A DNA stretch of 64,000 nt. It comes from Mortierella sp. BCC40632. Taxonomy: Eukaryota; Mortierellomycota; Mortierellomycetes; Mortierellales; Mortierellaceae. The translations under genes and the position numbers were made by a program. Shown here piece by piece: positions 1-16,994 of the stretch. Numbering within the stretch: the stretch's first letter is position 1; every line of letters starts with the position of its first letter. Location: the NCBI GenBank assembly GCA_011634665.1, contig WAEK01000030.1, positions 62,001-126,000 on the forward strand. The letters run 5' to 3'. Below the pieces are notes generated by a model, which worked only from the letters and a program-made list of their open reading frames with translations, was not told where the DNA came from and did no database searches.

Positions 1-2
1 AG

Positions 3-3000
3 GCCAGGGAGATCGTCCGACTAAACGTCTCTCACAACCAAAGGATGGAACTTCCTCTGGATTTTGTTCAGAACTGCCTCGCGTTGCAAGAGCTTCGGAT
101 GGCTCACAATGATATGGGTCGTGTGCCAGACAATGTCAGATCAATCACACGCCTGGAGGTTCTTGATCTACGCGGAAACCGCATAAAGACTTTGGAAAGC
201 GCGAGACTTGAAGATGCCCAGTTGTTAGCCATGCTTTACTTGCAGAGCAACCGGTTGGAGACTATTCCGGAATCTTATCATTCACTTCGATACCTTCGAG
301 TTCTCAACTTGTCTGGCAACTATTTTTCCAAGTTCCCTAATGCCATCTGCCAGATAATTTCTTTAATGGAGTTGGATCTGAGCTTCAATGATATTACAGA
401 GATACCTGAAGCGATAGGTCAGCTTTGTCGACTAAGAAGGCTGTCGCTTTATGGAAACAGGATCGGGCCCTTCCTTCCCAAGTCTATGGAGAGTCTTACT
501 CAACTTCGAAAACTGGATATTCGACAAAATGGTATCTCAAATCTCGAGGCCATCAACGGTCTGGTACTACTGGAAGAGTTGCTTGTTGACTACAACACCA
601 ACGTTACGCTAAACAACTCATTCAAGTCATTGATTCGCGCATCGTTCTTGAAATGCAACATGACGGATCTCAGCTTACGCGAGACGGGAGACAGACTTAC
701 ATACCTTGACATATCATCTAACAAGCTTTCTAACTTGGCTCCCAATCTTTTTGATCACCTTCGGAGCCTTGAAACGTTGAAAATGGACAACAACAGCATC
801 AGCTCCATTCCGGGAACCATTGGAGCGCTAAAACGACTCAAGAGTCTCTCGATAGCCAATAACCTGCTCTCTGCGCTTCCTGATGAGATCGGGTGTTTAG
901 AATCACTTTTAGTCTTGGACGTCCACAGCAATAGTCTGGGTGAACTACCCATGGCCATATGGAGGTGCTCACTAATATCGCTTAATGCCTCCTCAAATCT
1001 TTTGGGATCGTTTCCAGATCCACCAAAAATCCACCCACCAACAATTGTAAACGGTACCCCGGTCTCAAACTCTTCATCCTCAACAACTCTCTGTGATGAA
1101 AATGGATTGCAGTCATCACCAGGAACAGCTGCTGCGATCTCGGCACGATCAAAACCCCTTCCGGGCACCTCAGCACCTCAGCAAGGCTCGCTCCTCAATC
1201 GGTCTTCCTATTCTCCTCCACTCTCGACATCTCTTCTTAACCTCTTCTTGGGTGACAACCTACTTCCTGACGAAGTTATGTTTCCATTGTCGCTCTTTGC
1301 AAACCTTCAAGTTCTGAACGTCAGCCATAATTATATCGCCGAGATTCCTCGAGGAAAGATACCCAACCCTGGTCATATCGTGGAACTTTACTTAGGCGGG
1401 AATCAACTAACAAGCCTCCCAGCAGAGGATATTGAGCGCCTTCGGAACCTTCGCGTGCTTCATGTGAATGGCAACAAATTGACAACCCTACCAGCTGAGC
1501 TGGGCAAGATTAACCGACTGTTAGTACTTGACGTAGGCTGCAACTTGCTAAAGTACAACATTTCGAACTGGCCCTACGACTGGAATTGGTACGTAACTCT
1601 AGCTCCATGACTGAATGATAGCTGAGTTAAATATGTGGATTCTTCAGTCAAGCAGCTAACATGCTATGGGTATCTCCAAATGGAATTGTAGGAACTGGAA
1701 CCTGGAGTTGACATATCTTAATATGTCAGGTAATAAGCGACTGCAGATCAAGCGGCAGAATGCAGAAGGTGTCCCAACAGCATCACGGCCTGGGAACCTG
1801 TCCGAATTCAGTAATCTGACCCACCTCCGTATCCTCGGACTTATGGATGTCACCATCACGGATAATGTACCAGAGAACTCTTCTGACCGAAGGGTGAGAA
1901 CTTCAATGTCTACGCTTCATAACATGTCCTATGGCATGGCAGATACATTGGGCAACAGCAACAGCCTCTGTATTTGGGATCTTGTGCATCCTAAATTCCA
2001 AACAAAGGAAGATGAAAGCTTGTTCGGTTTGTTTGATGGTCGTAGCGACAAGTATGCTTCGAGCAGCATTATTACGCATGAGCTAAAGGACCAATTTGGT
2101 GCTTATCTCAAAATCGAGCTGGAGAAGTTGGAAGGAACTGACACTGTAGTCAGTGCTCTTCGCCGAACTTTCCTATCACTGGACCGTGATCTCTTGCCTC
2201 GAACAAAGGCGAAGAATGAGAGAGGTGGAGCATCGGCATTGATTGCCTATATCAAGGGCGCTACTCTCTACTCAGCCAATGTAGGCGACGCTATTGCTGT
2301 CCTTGTCAAAAAGTCGGATGCTTTCCAGGTTCTCTCCCAAAAGCATATTCCCTGGAACCCAACGGAGGCTTCTCGCATCAAACGCTCGGGAGGATTTGTT
2401 AGCGAGACAGGACTCTTGAATGATGAGTTGGACATCTCCAGAGCATTTGGTCAGTACCATCTTGTTCCAATTGTCAACTCAAATCCGTTCATCGAGACTA
2501 CCGCGCTATCAGAGGATGATGACTTCTTGATCATGGCATCGAGGGCTTTCTGGGATGTTATGTCATACAGCACTGCTGTCGATATCGCTAAAGCAGGCAA
2601 ACGTGATACGGGAGATCTTATGTATGCCTCGCAGAAGTTGAGAGACATCGCCATCTCCTATGGAGCAAAGGACCACATGGTTGTTATGCTGATTGGAGTT
2701 GGGGATCTGTTCAAGAAGAAGGAGCCTTCTGATGCAACGGAGTATCAACAACAAAACTACAAGAGACCCAAGGCGGCTGAACTACCTACCGATGCTGTAA
2801 GCGTCTTCCTCACACTATTGACATCTAATTGGCTCCTTGAGTAGCTTTAGCCTTCCTTGAATTCCTGTGCTTAATGACTTATTGTTCGTATCTGTTTTCG
2901 TGCATAGCTGAAATACCTTAAGCCCGAGATTGAGCCTCCACAAGGTGAAGTGGCAATGGTCTTTACCGACATCAAGAACTCAACCAAGCTCTGGGAAAGT

Positions 3001-4185
3001 ATTCCTATTGCTATGGCAATTGCCATCAAAGAGCATTTCGTTATCATGAGACGACAACTTCGTTCTATTGGTGGTTACGAAGTCAAGAACGAAGGCGATG
3101 CACTTATGGCTTCTTTCTCAAGTGTCCCAGCAGCTATGCTCTGGTGCTTCAAGGTGCAGGAGCTTCTTGTGATGGCAGATTGGCCACAGGATGTACTTGA
3201 CTCGAACGAGTGCCGAGCAATTTATAACCCCAGCAACACCTCACTACCTATGTATCGAGGACTATCGGTTCGTATGGGAATTCATTGGGGTCGGCCCGTC
3301 AGTGACAGGGATGCTGTCACACGCCGGATGGACTACTATGGACCTATGGTGAACAGAGCTTCGCGAATCTGCGATGCTGCTGATGGTGGAGAAATCTGCA
3401 TTAGCAGTGATGTCATTAATGTGATACAGCAATTGTTGGCTGATCCAGACTTAGAGAATTCTGATTCTCCTCATGCTGAGCATGTACGCGAGCTGAAGAA
3501 GATTGGCTTCACGATCCTTGAATTGGGTGAGAGGAAGCTGAAGGGACTAGAGACTCCAGAGAACCTTCATTTGATTTACTCACACCTCTTGGCCGGGCGG
3601 ATTTCCATGAATCCAAACAAAGCCAACGTAGTGACACCCGTATTGGAGACGGTAAGCATTCCACTGAGTATAATGTGTATTGTCAAGCAATGACTCTAGT
3701 GTATTAACAGAGCTGTCAACTTTCCTGCCCCTCGTCTATACTAGCAGCTTGTTGAAAATACTCTAGCTTTGGACCCTGGCTCGATTCGATCTTTACAGAC
3801 AATTTGTTTGCGCCTCGAGAGGCTTGCATCGGGAGCAGTTGCGCAGCAAGGGCGTGCATCGGAACAGGAGCTTTCTCTTCTCATGTTGCCGATAAAGGAC
3901 AATGCCGATCAGGATGAACTAGCCCGAGTAGCAGAGAACACCATCACAAGGATAGAGGTAAAGCCCATTAGTGCTGTTGCTCTGATATTGAAAGTTCATA
4001 AACCTGACCCATGCGTTTTTGTTATCACTTCTTTTTAGAACTGCTTCTCACGACTCTACATGACTAAGACAAGGCACTTCGTGGACGTAATTGAATCACT
4101 TGGAAGAGCTATTGATGCAGATCCAAGCTACATCCTCCGCGCTCTCCAGATGTATGTCGACATTACGGGTCAGCTGGATATTTAG
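3..4185 (+). CDS. CYR1: Adenylate cyclase, Cyr1 type (5' partial)
   Basis: Makes cAMP from ATP, normally the Ras/G-protein-controlled input to protein kinase A at the membrane. Five exons fit in phase: 3-1588, 1692-2796, 2908-3651, 3748-3957, 4039-4185. Exon 1 is a run of leucine-rich repeats (LxxLxLxxN pattern), already in frame at the window edge, so the N-terminus (Ras-associating region in the family) lies outside. Exon 2 finishes the LRRs and carries a PP2C-like domain with FGLFDGRSD where active phosphatases have DGHGG, so phosphatase activity is doubtful. Exon 3 is the class III cyclase domain: MVFTDIKNST and NEGDALM supply the two metal aspartates, and YYGPMVNRASRI is the family's conserved block. 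The LRR-PP2C-cyclase order is diagnostic for fungal Cyr1. The gene converges on the DUF924 gene 170 bp downstream. Identity is secure; only the 5' end is missing. Confidence 0.95.
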
Positions 4186-4357
4186 ATTTCGACTCCTATA
4201 GATGAATGAATCATTTTTATATACCAATGTTATCTTGACACTCGCCACAGCAATGAAGACCGTCTTTCAGGATGGCGTCAATCAGAGATCACTCCTCAGC
4301 ATGTTTTATTGCCAGGAGAGACACAACTTTGATTCTCCATTTTAAATGAATGCAGGT

Positions 4358-5323
4358 CTACCAACGAGCTCCTCCAGAGGCGAGGTATGCGGCTTCTTCT
4401 TCAGTAGGCTGTCTTTGGAGAACAGCATTTCGATGAGGAAATCTTCCAAATTGTTTGATTACTGCTTCATGGGCCTTCGCATATTCCAAGCAGTTTTGGA
4501 ACACGCCTTTATACATGGGCTCAACATCGTGAAGGTCCTCAGTGAACAGCTTCACGCACAACTCTTGATCCTTTAAGTCTTCAGAATGCTCTAGGGGCTT
4601 TTTCAAACAATAGATTTCCGTCAGGATGGAATTTCCAGTAAAGAACAAATCACACTCGAAGGAGTTTCTCCTACCATGTACAAGAAATGTCGAAAAAGTG
4701 GGTGCAAACCACCACACGTGTTCTTAGTCAAAGCCTGCTTGGCTATTGCTCTCGCCTGAGGATCAAACTCGACGAACGGACGAGGATTGCCTCTGAAGAT
4801 GTTGCGAGGAATTTGATCTAAGAGAATTGTCAGTGCAACGGTCCCCTCGCTGGTAGAGGCCATACTGTTCCGAAAGGTCTCATCCTTTAGGGCTCTCTCA
4901 GCATCCTGGCCAAATTCCACTCTATGAAGCAAAGCAAAGCTTGAGTGAGTATAAAGTCCTCTTTAATGTTGCCACAACTTACAACACAAAATTCGTCCGG
5001 CCCAAGTACAAAGACCCCATGCGCAATGTTCTGGACAAACATGGAATAAATAACCCCAAACCCTCTTTCCCCTTTAGCGAGGTGATCGCTTAAATTACCG
5101 GAGCAGATCGTCGAGTTCCTTGCCGCCACTGAACCAGAACGCATAGTTTTCCATGATCCAAGGTTGTCCCGGTACGAAACCTTTGAAGTCATTGAGAGTT
5201 CTGATCAGTACGAGGGTATAGCGGCTAACTACATGGCAAATTAATAACATGAGCTTTACCTTTGAACCAAAAGTCAAACACGCGCTTCGATGTTTGGGCA
5301 GCAGCTACAGCAACACTAGTCAT
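4358..5323 (-). CDS. DUF924 family protein
   Basis: Four exons read in phase on the minus strand: 5323-5260, 5228-5099, 4921-4675, 4597-4358, giving 226 residues. The family signature is present from end to end: VFDFWF near the N-terminus, a LLDQIPRNIFRG block in exon 3, and MPLEHSEDLKDQ plus FGRFPHRN in exon 4. Known DUF924 proteins are small, mostly bacterial and fungal, all-helical and of undefined biochemical role, so no reaction is assigned. Length is slightly above the bacterial norm of roughly 180-200. The start is the first ATG before VFDFWF. The stop lies in the 3' region facing adenylate cyclase. The splice at FLYM/PLEHSED restores the family motif exactly, which supports the gene model. 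Confidence 0.88.
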
Positions 5324-5428
5324 GATGGTGATCAGAATGGGATAATGTAAAGAAACAAAGATCAATGAGATACTGCGCATGTGATTCCCAACTCCTCCAC
5401 TGTCCAACGGACAAGCAAAATGATTGGT

Positions 5429-5465
<37 letters not shown>

Positions 5466-5549
5466 AGACTTTCCTCTATGCAGGGGTTGCATTTGTATTG
5501 ATTTTGACCCCTCTTCAGGTTCTTTTCGCTCGACCTCCTTGCTCCTCTT
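5324..5549. other. Gene-free spacer with poly(A) run
   Basis: Upstream of the DUF924 start. It holds an A run of about 30 bases (around 5434-5463). No coding signal is visible. The promoter of the DUF924 gene must lie here. Confidence 0.6.
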
Positions 5550-6030
5550 GAATCTATTGGATGTGGTGAATCAGTTCTCGCAACGCTACCTTGAGAGATG
5601 ATCTGGTAGGGGCTGTTCTTACTGAAGGGTTTTGTATCTTTCGCAGTGCCCATACCAATAACTTTTAGGCAGACAGTAGGGGCATTTACAAGGACACGAG
5701 TGTGGTGGTTGCTAGCAGAGCGGAAGATCGGGACCAACTCATAACTAACAGTGACTATCACTAAGCTGACACAAGATGGGCCTAAGATGGGCCTAAGATG
5801 GAACTTCAAGGGTACATGAAGTAATTGAAGAGCTGACGATCAAGGCAATGCAAAGATGGCCAACCAACGCATTTAGCCAGGTAGTGAAATACAAACTCAA
5901 GAAAGCGTAAGTCGAGACATCTGGTCAGATTTTTCTACTAGCTTTCTTGACTGTCGTCTTTCTCCTCTGACCTTCTCATAGTAACAAACAGCTTGACACT
6001 GTGACAACCCAATGACTCGATGCAAAGCTA
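5550..6030 (+). pseudogene. Decayed copy (a) of the window's anchored gene family
   Basis: Matches the copies at 53335-54381 and 55068-56590 in their C-terminal half. A frame reading RDDLVGAVLTEGF aligns to GDDPVGAVFAEGY in the third copy. Further on, VVKYKLKKA, a stop, VETSGQ and the hydrophobic IFLLAFLTVVFLL align to the family's C-terminal membrane segment. Several in-frame stops are present. One is a TAG exactly where the third copy has CAG (NNF-stop-A versus NDPQA). The N-terminal half of the family is not recognisable here. It is a dead fragment with no expected product. Function of the family is unknown. Confidence 0.65.
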
Positions 6031-6895
6031 GAAAAAAAAAAAAAAAAAAGAAAGAAAAGACATGCACACACATGGCATCTGAAAATAGGCTAACTCTGAC
6101 ATTTCTGAAAAAGGGCCGTTCCTAAAATAAAGGCTGCTTAAAGGGAGGCTATTCTGAAAAAGTACTGAGCAAAGGCTTGAACAAATTGCTTTTACGTTGT
6201 CTATTAGCTGGCACACTAGGGAATTTTAATATTTGTGTTGAAGCAGTAGCGGTGGTAAGTTTGGCGACCTTAATTGCATGACTTCTTGGTCACCTCACAC
6301 GTTCACATTGTGAAAGATAAGAACGACAGAGGATCTTCGCCAATTTGTGCTTGTACCCCAATTTGCTTTTTGAATCACAAAACGAAATGATAGCTAGCGT
6401 GATCTCCCTGTGTTTACCTTCTATTCTATTCTATTCTATTCTATTCTTTTTATTTAATAAAAAGATCTTACGAAACCAATCTGAGTAGGTGGATGTAAGG
6501 CAACTCCTGCCAAAAGACTTTGGGATCCCAGACGGGACCGAGGCAAAAATTACCGTCAACAACATCGACAAGGGCGCACAGAAGAGCAAGGAGGATAGCC
6601 AGGTCAAAATCTCCAGGAGTCCGTTCGACTAAGCACTGAATCTTATCTTATCGCAGTGCAATCTTCACTACTTGCACACTAAGCATCTCTCCACTTCGAA
6701 AGCACGAGGAGTAACGCCATTTTGAGGCTGGTGTTTTTACAATCATCGAATGAGACATATCCAAGTCCCCATAATCCCCGAGAGGTCTGCAATTTTTGGA
6801 TGGAATCGATTTACAAAAAAAAAAAATTCTTGATTAACTGCTGCGTAATCTTCTGTCCAGTTCGATATAAAAGGTTCAAGTAATGGCTACGGACC
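6031..6895. other. Gene-free region with TTCTA microsatellite
   Basis: Starts with an A-rich tract after the decayed copy and contains phrases such as CTGAAAAAG repeated at short intervals, resembling the 3' tails of the related copies near 56.7 kb. A (CTATT)n microsatellite runs from about 6415 to 6446. No gene is seen. Confidence 0.55.
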
Positions 6896-7270
6896 ATGGC
6901 AGCCAAAAACACAGAGCTTTCCGATTCCGAAGAGTTGCGCCCTGGCCAAGAACTACGTCCATTGAAGGCACTCTGAAGATCAAGGGTCAAGACGCTCTGC
7001 CGAGATCTTTCACATTATTTGCAAGGTTCGGAGCAAGGTTTCAACGACAGAGTCAGAGCTGGCTATGTGGTCAAACTGCTATTGTCTCTGCAGAGTGAGC
7101 CTGAAGACGAAGCCGAGGAGAATTCTGGCGAGGATGCTGTTGAAAAAGATACCAGTTCAAGCGATGCAGGAACGAGCGATACAGGTGACAGCGGTCCACA
7201 GGTGGATGATTTTAACTTTACACTTGAGGAGTTTGATGAACTTGACGAAGAGTTGGACTTGGAAAACTAA
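6896..7270 (+). pseudogene. Short acidic-tailed ORF with one internal stop
   Basis: From ATG 6896 a single frame runs to TAA 7268-7270 (124 codons) with one interruption, TGA at 6974-6976. The first part reads MAAKNTELSDSEEL; after the stop come RDLSHYLQGSEQ and AGYVVKLLLSLQ, then a very acidic tail ending FDELDEELDLEN. The same frame is coding-like on both sides, so CGA-to-TGA is the simplest explanation. A TATAAAAG sequence at 6866-6873 is too close to the ATG to be a convincing promoter. It is not recognised as any family. It sits beside a retrotransposon scrap, so it may be part of a mobile element. Confidence 0.4.
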
Positions 7271-7296
7271 CAATAAGATCCGACACCTGAGATGGG

Positions 7297-7581
7297 GATA
7301 AGACACTTCTTCCAACTGAAGGATATGCAACATGGGTCTGAAGACAAAGCCCATTTGTTGTTCTTGTGTCCCATCAAACGACAGGCATGACTAGAATTCC
7401 TCTGGGAGACCACAACCAAGTTAGACTGGACTGACGAGGACCTGTGCTATATGACAGACCTAACTCCCACTCAAATGTACCAGCTCTCCCTTCAACAAGT
7501 GATGGTTCTCGAGCTACTTGAAATCTGGAAGGTACATTGTGCAATGATGAACGAGACCTGCCTTCTGGTACACCTGTAGCC
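7297..7581 (+). mobile_element. Non-LTR retrotransposon 3' relic (zf-RVT-like)
   Basis: One frame reads HGSEDKAHLLFLCPIKRQA, TGA, then LEFLWETTTKLDW and later VLELLEIWKVHCAMM, ending at TAG. HLLFLCP and LEIWK are the hallmarks of the zinc-binding region after reverse transcriptase in many LINE-like elements, where a Trp normally follows at the position now reading TGA (TGG to TGA). No reverse transcriptase core survives next to it. The call rests on short motifs only. Confidence 0.5.
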
Positions 7582-7747
7582 TTATGCATGGAAACGTAAA
7601 AAAACGCTCAGAATTTAGCCCCCCTCCTAAATAGAAATTCAAGTGGCTCAACCAACAAGTGCGCCTCGTCGTTGTTGAGGCTGAATAAAGTACCTGCCTG
7701 ACAAAAAAAAACTCGACTCTTGTTTGCCACCAATCCTCGTCTTGAAA

Positions 7748-12600
<4,853 letters not shown>

Positions 12601-12784
12601 AATCTAAAGAGACTCCATTTAAACGTGGATATTAGCTGGGTTGCAAGTAAAAATGTGTTGATCCTTACAAATGAAACATGTGGGCTTTCTTTTCTAGAAG
12701 TAGCTTTTTAGAAAGAGGAGGAATGGGCTGTGTTCGCTGTTTGAGTAAATGGTGTGTGGGTGAGAGGTGGATGAAACTTTCATC

Positions 12785-12823
<39 letters not shown>

Positions 12824-14269
12824 TGTTTGTCATGCCTCAATGCTTCGGGATAAAATATTTATCTGCCAAAGCGGTACGAATTAGGAGCCAGATGAACTAC
12901 TGGGTATCTGATTTAAACCTAGATTGGTAGAGTGGCGGTTTAGCACAGTGGGCAAACGATGAGGCGAAAGGGACACAATCAGTCAACCTTGCGAACACAC
13001 AAAGTGGGGCTAGTCAATCTATAGCAAATGGAACTACACATTCATATAGTCTACTGCGGTGTGGTCAGTCTTGCTTCTTGTCCTTTGCCTCTCGGACTCG
13101 ACCGTGGATCCACAACAAGCGCCTTTCTTTGATAGGGGTCTATACATTGAAACTTGGTCAAGAGTCAGAAATAAGTGTAAAAGAAAAGTAAAGAAATGTG
13201 GGTTCGTTTCTATTACCTTCTCACTAAGAAATGCGAGAAAGGAACTAGAGACTCGAAGAGTGGCACTTGCTGAGTCTATCAAGGGATCATACATCGCTAA
13301 ATGGTGAGCAGGTATTCAAGGGATACCTCCATTGATGCCTCTCAGCTAACTTACCCTACTCTTACTGCAAAAACTGAAAACTAGAAACTAGAAACTAAAA
13401 AAAAAAAAAAAAAAAAAAAATCTACAAGGGCTGTTCACAGAGCAAGCAGATTTCTCAGCGGAGACCGACGGTTCATTTAATTATCATCAAGACTCCCTAA
13501 GACGTACGCGGTTACTGTAGGCCGATTAACGAGACATCAAGGCCAAGAAGGATTGCAAGGAGAAGAGAGTACCGGTTAAAGCAAAGTAAGGAGAATAAGT
13601 CAAAGAAGCTCAAGAGAGCTTCGTAACAAGGCGGCTCAAAGATGGCACAGTCGATAACAAATACGGTTGCAGTAGTCCAAGTGCAAAGATGCAAGGACCG
13701 ACCTAAGCTCGTATAGGTAAAAGTTGTGACGGGTGAGAGACGACACATACAGGAGTACTTCAAACACTCGAAGGTAAGCAAGATGTAGGGTCTGAGACGG
13801 ATATGGGCTGACAAGCATATAAGACGTGTCTATGATAAGTACAGATGCTATCGAGATTGAGTCCTATGGTAAGAGTGGAGACAAAAAAAAGGAGGGGCGG
13901 TGCAAGGACTACCAAAGATATAGGACTGACTGAACTAGTCCGGAGGTACCAGCACGTAGTTTGTTGCCCAAATGAGCAATCGACCGTTTTTTCTGAATAG
14001 AGCTAAAAAACTGGAGTAAGAAATCAGATAGGGGGAGAGGGGGAGGTAATGCAAACGAGCATATGTCATCTCAGACGTGTGCATGTTGCTTCCAACCTGT
14101 TCAGCTGACAAGGGTCGGAGAATAGTTGGAAGAAAGGGCAAGACTGTGAGGGTCAGAGAGGCAGCCGAGTGTGTTATCTAGGAGTGCGAGTCCTGCAAGA
14201 CTCACAGCACGATCAAGGCACGCGATACAAATGCGGCAGCATGTATTGCCATTGCGGGAGCGCCTAAGA
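12601..14269. other. Gene-free region, T/A homopolymers
   Basis: Contains a run of about 26 T directly followed by about 13 A (12784-12823) and a run of about 21 A (13399-13420). Open frames at 13.06-13.31 kb and 13.5-13.8 kb on either strand show no recognisable motif and no consistent codon signal. No gene is called. Confidence 0.5.
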
Positions 14270-15080
14270 TTTTATCATCAGAACAACAGACTCTGGCACC
14301 ATTCAGCGGAATGGCATGACTCGAATCAATGCCAATCCACTGAGCTGGATACAAGTCTCCAACATCCAAGACTCCAGTTTGATGATATGGAGGCCCGTGC
14401 GGAGCACGGGCTGGGATTGCTATTTATACAAGACCGCGGAAGCCTTATTTGCAGCTCCATTTAGCAGTGATTTCAGGACGAGTTCGACTGTTTGGGTTCA
14501 TAGACCGTTTACCTGGCCATCGGCGCATTCAATTGAAATCCTGTTGAGTCCATCCCTTCGACAGCTACATGAACTCACTAAAAAATCGGAATTCTAGAGA
14601 ATATGCCAGCAATAAGCAAAGTCTTGCCATGAGCCTCAATGAGCTCGAGAACTTGATGGAGTGTCTTGACAGGGACTATGTCTTCAAGAAGTAGGGAAAG
14701 ACCCTCTGTCTTTTTTTTTCCAAGCAAACGCATCAATGACATTTTTCCAGTGAACAGTGTAAGTTGTATCCTCTTCAATCTCTTTCGAAGCAAGCAACAG
14801 CCATTTCTCTTTCCCATTTCCCTGCTTTTTTTTTTTTGTCTTCTACCTCTCTCTCTTGCCTCTGATGTATTCAGGCCATTAGGACTTTCGAGCTGACTTC
14901 GTTGAAAGGCAAGGACATTGAGCGCAACAATAGAGCCGAGCAAAGGATCTCGTACACGAACTTAGTCCTAATTTTCGCAAGACACACCAGAATGACCCCC
15001 CTTCGAAGTGTTAGTGATTCGACGCCGGCCTACACAGGCCTGCTTTCAGTGTTTGCTCTCTTCACATTGTCTCTGTCCTA
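14270..15080 (+). pseudogene. Exon-like fragments of an unknown broken gene
   Basis: A coding-looking frame runs through FIIRTTDSGTIQRNGMTRIN, SSLMIWRPVRSTGWDCYLYK, VWVHRPFTWPSAHS and LLSPSLRQLHELTKK to a TAG at 14594-14596. A one-base shift continues it as REYASNKQSLAMSLNELENL to about 14690. A third block after a possible intron (acceptor near 14874) reads FELTSLKGKDIERNNRAEQR. No upstream start or promoter is visible. Pieces look conserved (Trp-rich, low ambiguity) but I do not recognise a family. Either a pseudogene or a gene whose intron structure I could not resolve. The opposite-strand ORF over 14.6-14.9 kb is less convincing. Confidence 0.35.
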
Positions 15081-15200
15081 ACATCTCACTGTTGTGCTCT
15101 CGTGACTGCATATCTACCTAATAAATGCTCTCCTAGATCCAACGGATTGTACCACCATTCACAGTCCTTCTACTGCATCATAGCCAACATCAGTAATTAT

Positions 15201-15236
<36 letters not shown>

Positions 15237-15941
15237 GCTCCATTATAATGGCACTGGAAACTTAGGAACACTGTTCCGTAGTGTGGATTATTCTATTGGT
15301 CGGAAGGTCCAACATTTATTCCTTGCCCAACCAATGAGTGCAAAGTTCCCAGTCTCCTCATGCATTTACACTCCCTGCTCTGTAGCTTGTTCAACGAAGA
15401 GAAGACTTGTCTGACGGGATATTTTCCAACAATAGTTTCCGATCCATTGAATAGTGCTCTAATACACGCAGCCAGTAGCGTTGCCCTACACAACAACGCC
15501 CACAAAGACTCTACTTCGTCTACAGAGAGTCTCTATGTTGTCCTGTGCTTTCACATCTCTTACCACATTTCTCACCATATCATTTTATCACATCCATCCT
15601 GTTGAGACTTTCTCGCCACGTCTCGTGCAGTCACTCACACTTTCCCTACCCACTGTCTCCGAAACTTGGTAGTTTTATTCATTGTTGTCCTGGTAGACCG
15701 TACCATGATTCGGAACACTCTCACTTACGCCAGTCCATTGCCCTCCTATACAATCAATCAGAATTCCCTTGCTCTTTTCAATCTGCCCTTTGGCCGTGAC
15801 ACCAATCCTTGGTTATTTTGTTTTTATTACTTCTGCTTCTTCTTTTTGTTGTTTGTTTTGGTCCGGGTACTTAGTTCAGTTTTAGTGTGAAGTACGAAAG
15901 AAAGTGGACACGGCTGGCTAATACAGGACAAGGTCTTTATC

Positions 15942-15980
<39 letters not shown>

Positions 15981-16994
15981 AAAAAAGAGCAGATTTGACT
16001 TCTAGTCACATACTAAGGCATCTCGCCCGGTTGGCCCTTTGCAGATGTTAACCTAGGCGCACCATATATCACTTTAGCTTCGTGCATGCGCCAAGTGTTA
16101 GCAGATCAACATGTTATTATTGGTTGGATGGAAACCTAGTATTTTCCATAGATCTTTGAACTTTTATTTGAGGACAGTTTTGTCATCAAGCAGGGGTTAA
16201 TCTTAACTTCAAATCCCTCCCCTCCCCCTCCCCTCCTCCTCCCCTCCTCCCTCTCTTTACAATTACCTTTGTCAAAGACATTCTATCCGTGATTGCTTGC
16301 TTTTTGGATGGCATTCAGTTGGTATGTGGTGATTGCCTATTGGTTCGGATTAGCATACCTTACAATTGGCATATTATATTTTCGGGTGGTGGGAATCTTT
16401 GGCAACAAGGGCTCGCTCGAGATTGAAGGGGAGCGCCTAGCGCCCTGTTGCTTTTTGTGGACCCTTGTGCATGGAAACTGCCATTCCACAACTTTCTGCT
16501 ATTTGATTGGCTGACAGTTCAAAATTGTTTAATGGAAGCTTATCTTCTCTAGATTCCAACGGGATGGCGTGTAAGTGTTTTGTTCCCACACTATGTTGTA
16601 ATTCAAGGCGCCGTAGTTGATGAAAGAAGCGCTGCAGATGTTTTGATGGGACAGTCTCTAGTCTCAGTGTCCCTTCGGGCGCACAAGTGTTCACCGAGGG
16701 TAACACAGGACGGTTGGAATCCTTGATGCAATGCAGTGTTCTCTTCCGAGCCAATCACGAGGATAACCATCTTTTTGGAGGAAGTGCCGGAAGCAGAAAA
16801 TTTCTTTTTTCAGGTAGGGTACCATCGACTTTGGCTGCGATGTGAGAAAGAATTAGAAGGCTCCTTCTGTTGTTTCAAGCTATGACTTGATTCTTCACGC
16901 CTATAAGAAGAGCAAATTCTATACGCAAAAAAAAAAAAAAAAAAGAAAGAAAGACAGAAAACTCATTCCTCTTCAATCGACCACCCTATTTATC
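15081..16994. other. Gene-free region with CAG and T/A repeats
   Basis: Holds a (AGC)n triplet tract at 15201-15235, T-rich pyrimidine stretches at 15.5-15.9 kb, a long T run followed by an A-rich tract (15944-15986), a C/T-rich tract at 16217-16257, and an A run about 70 bp before the NlpC/P60 start. TATAAGA near 16902 could serve that gene. No other gene is seen. Confidence 0.5.

Noticed and set aside
13512..13818. Minus-strand frames at 13.5-13.8 kb as retroelement remains
   Set aside because: No reverse transcriptase or endonuclease motif could be found.
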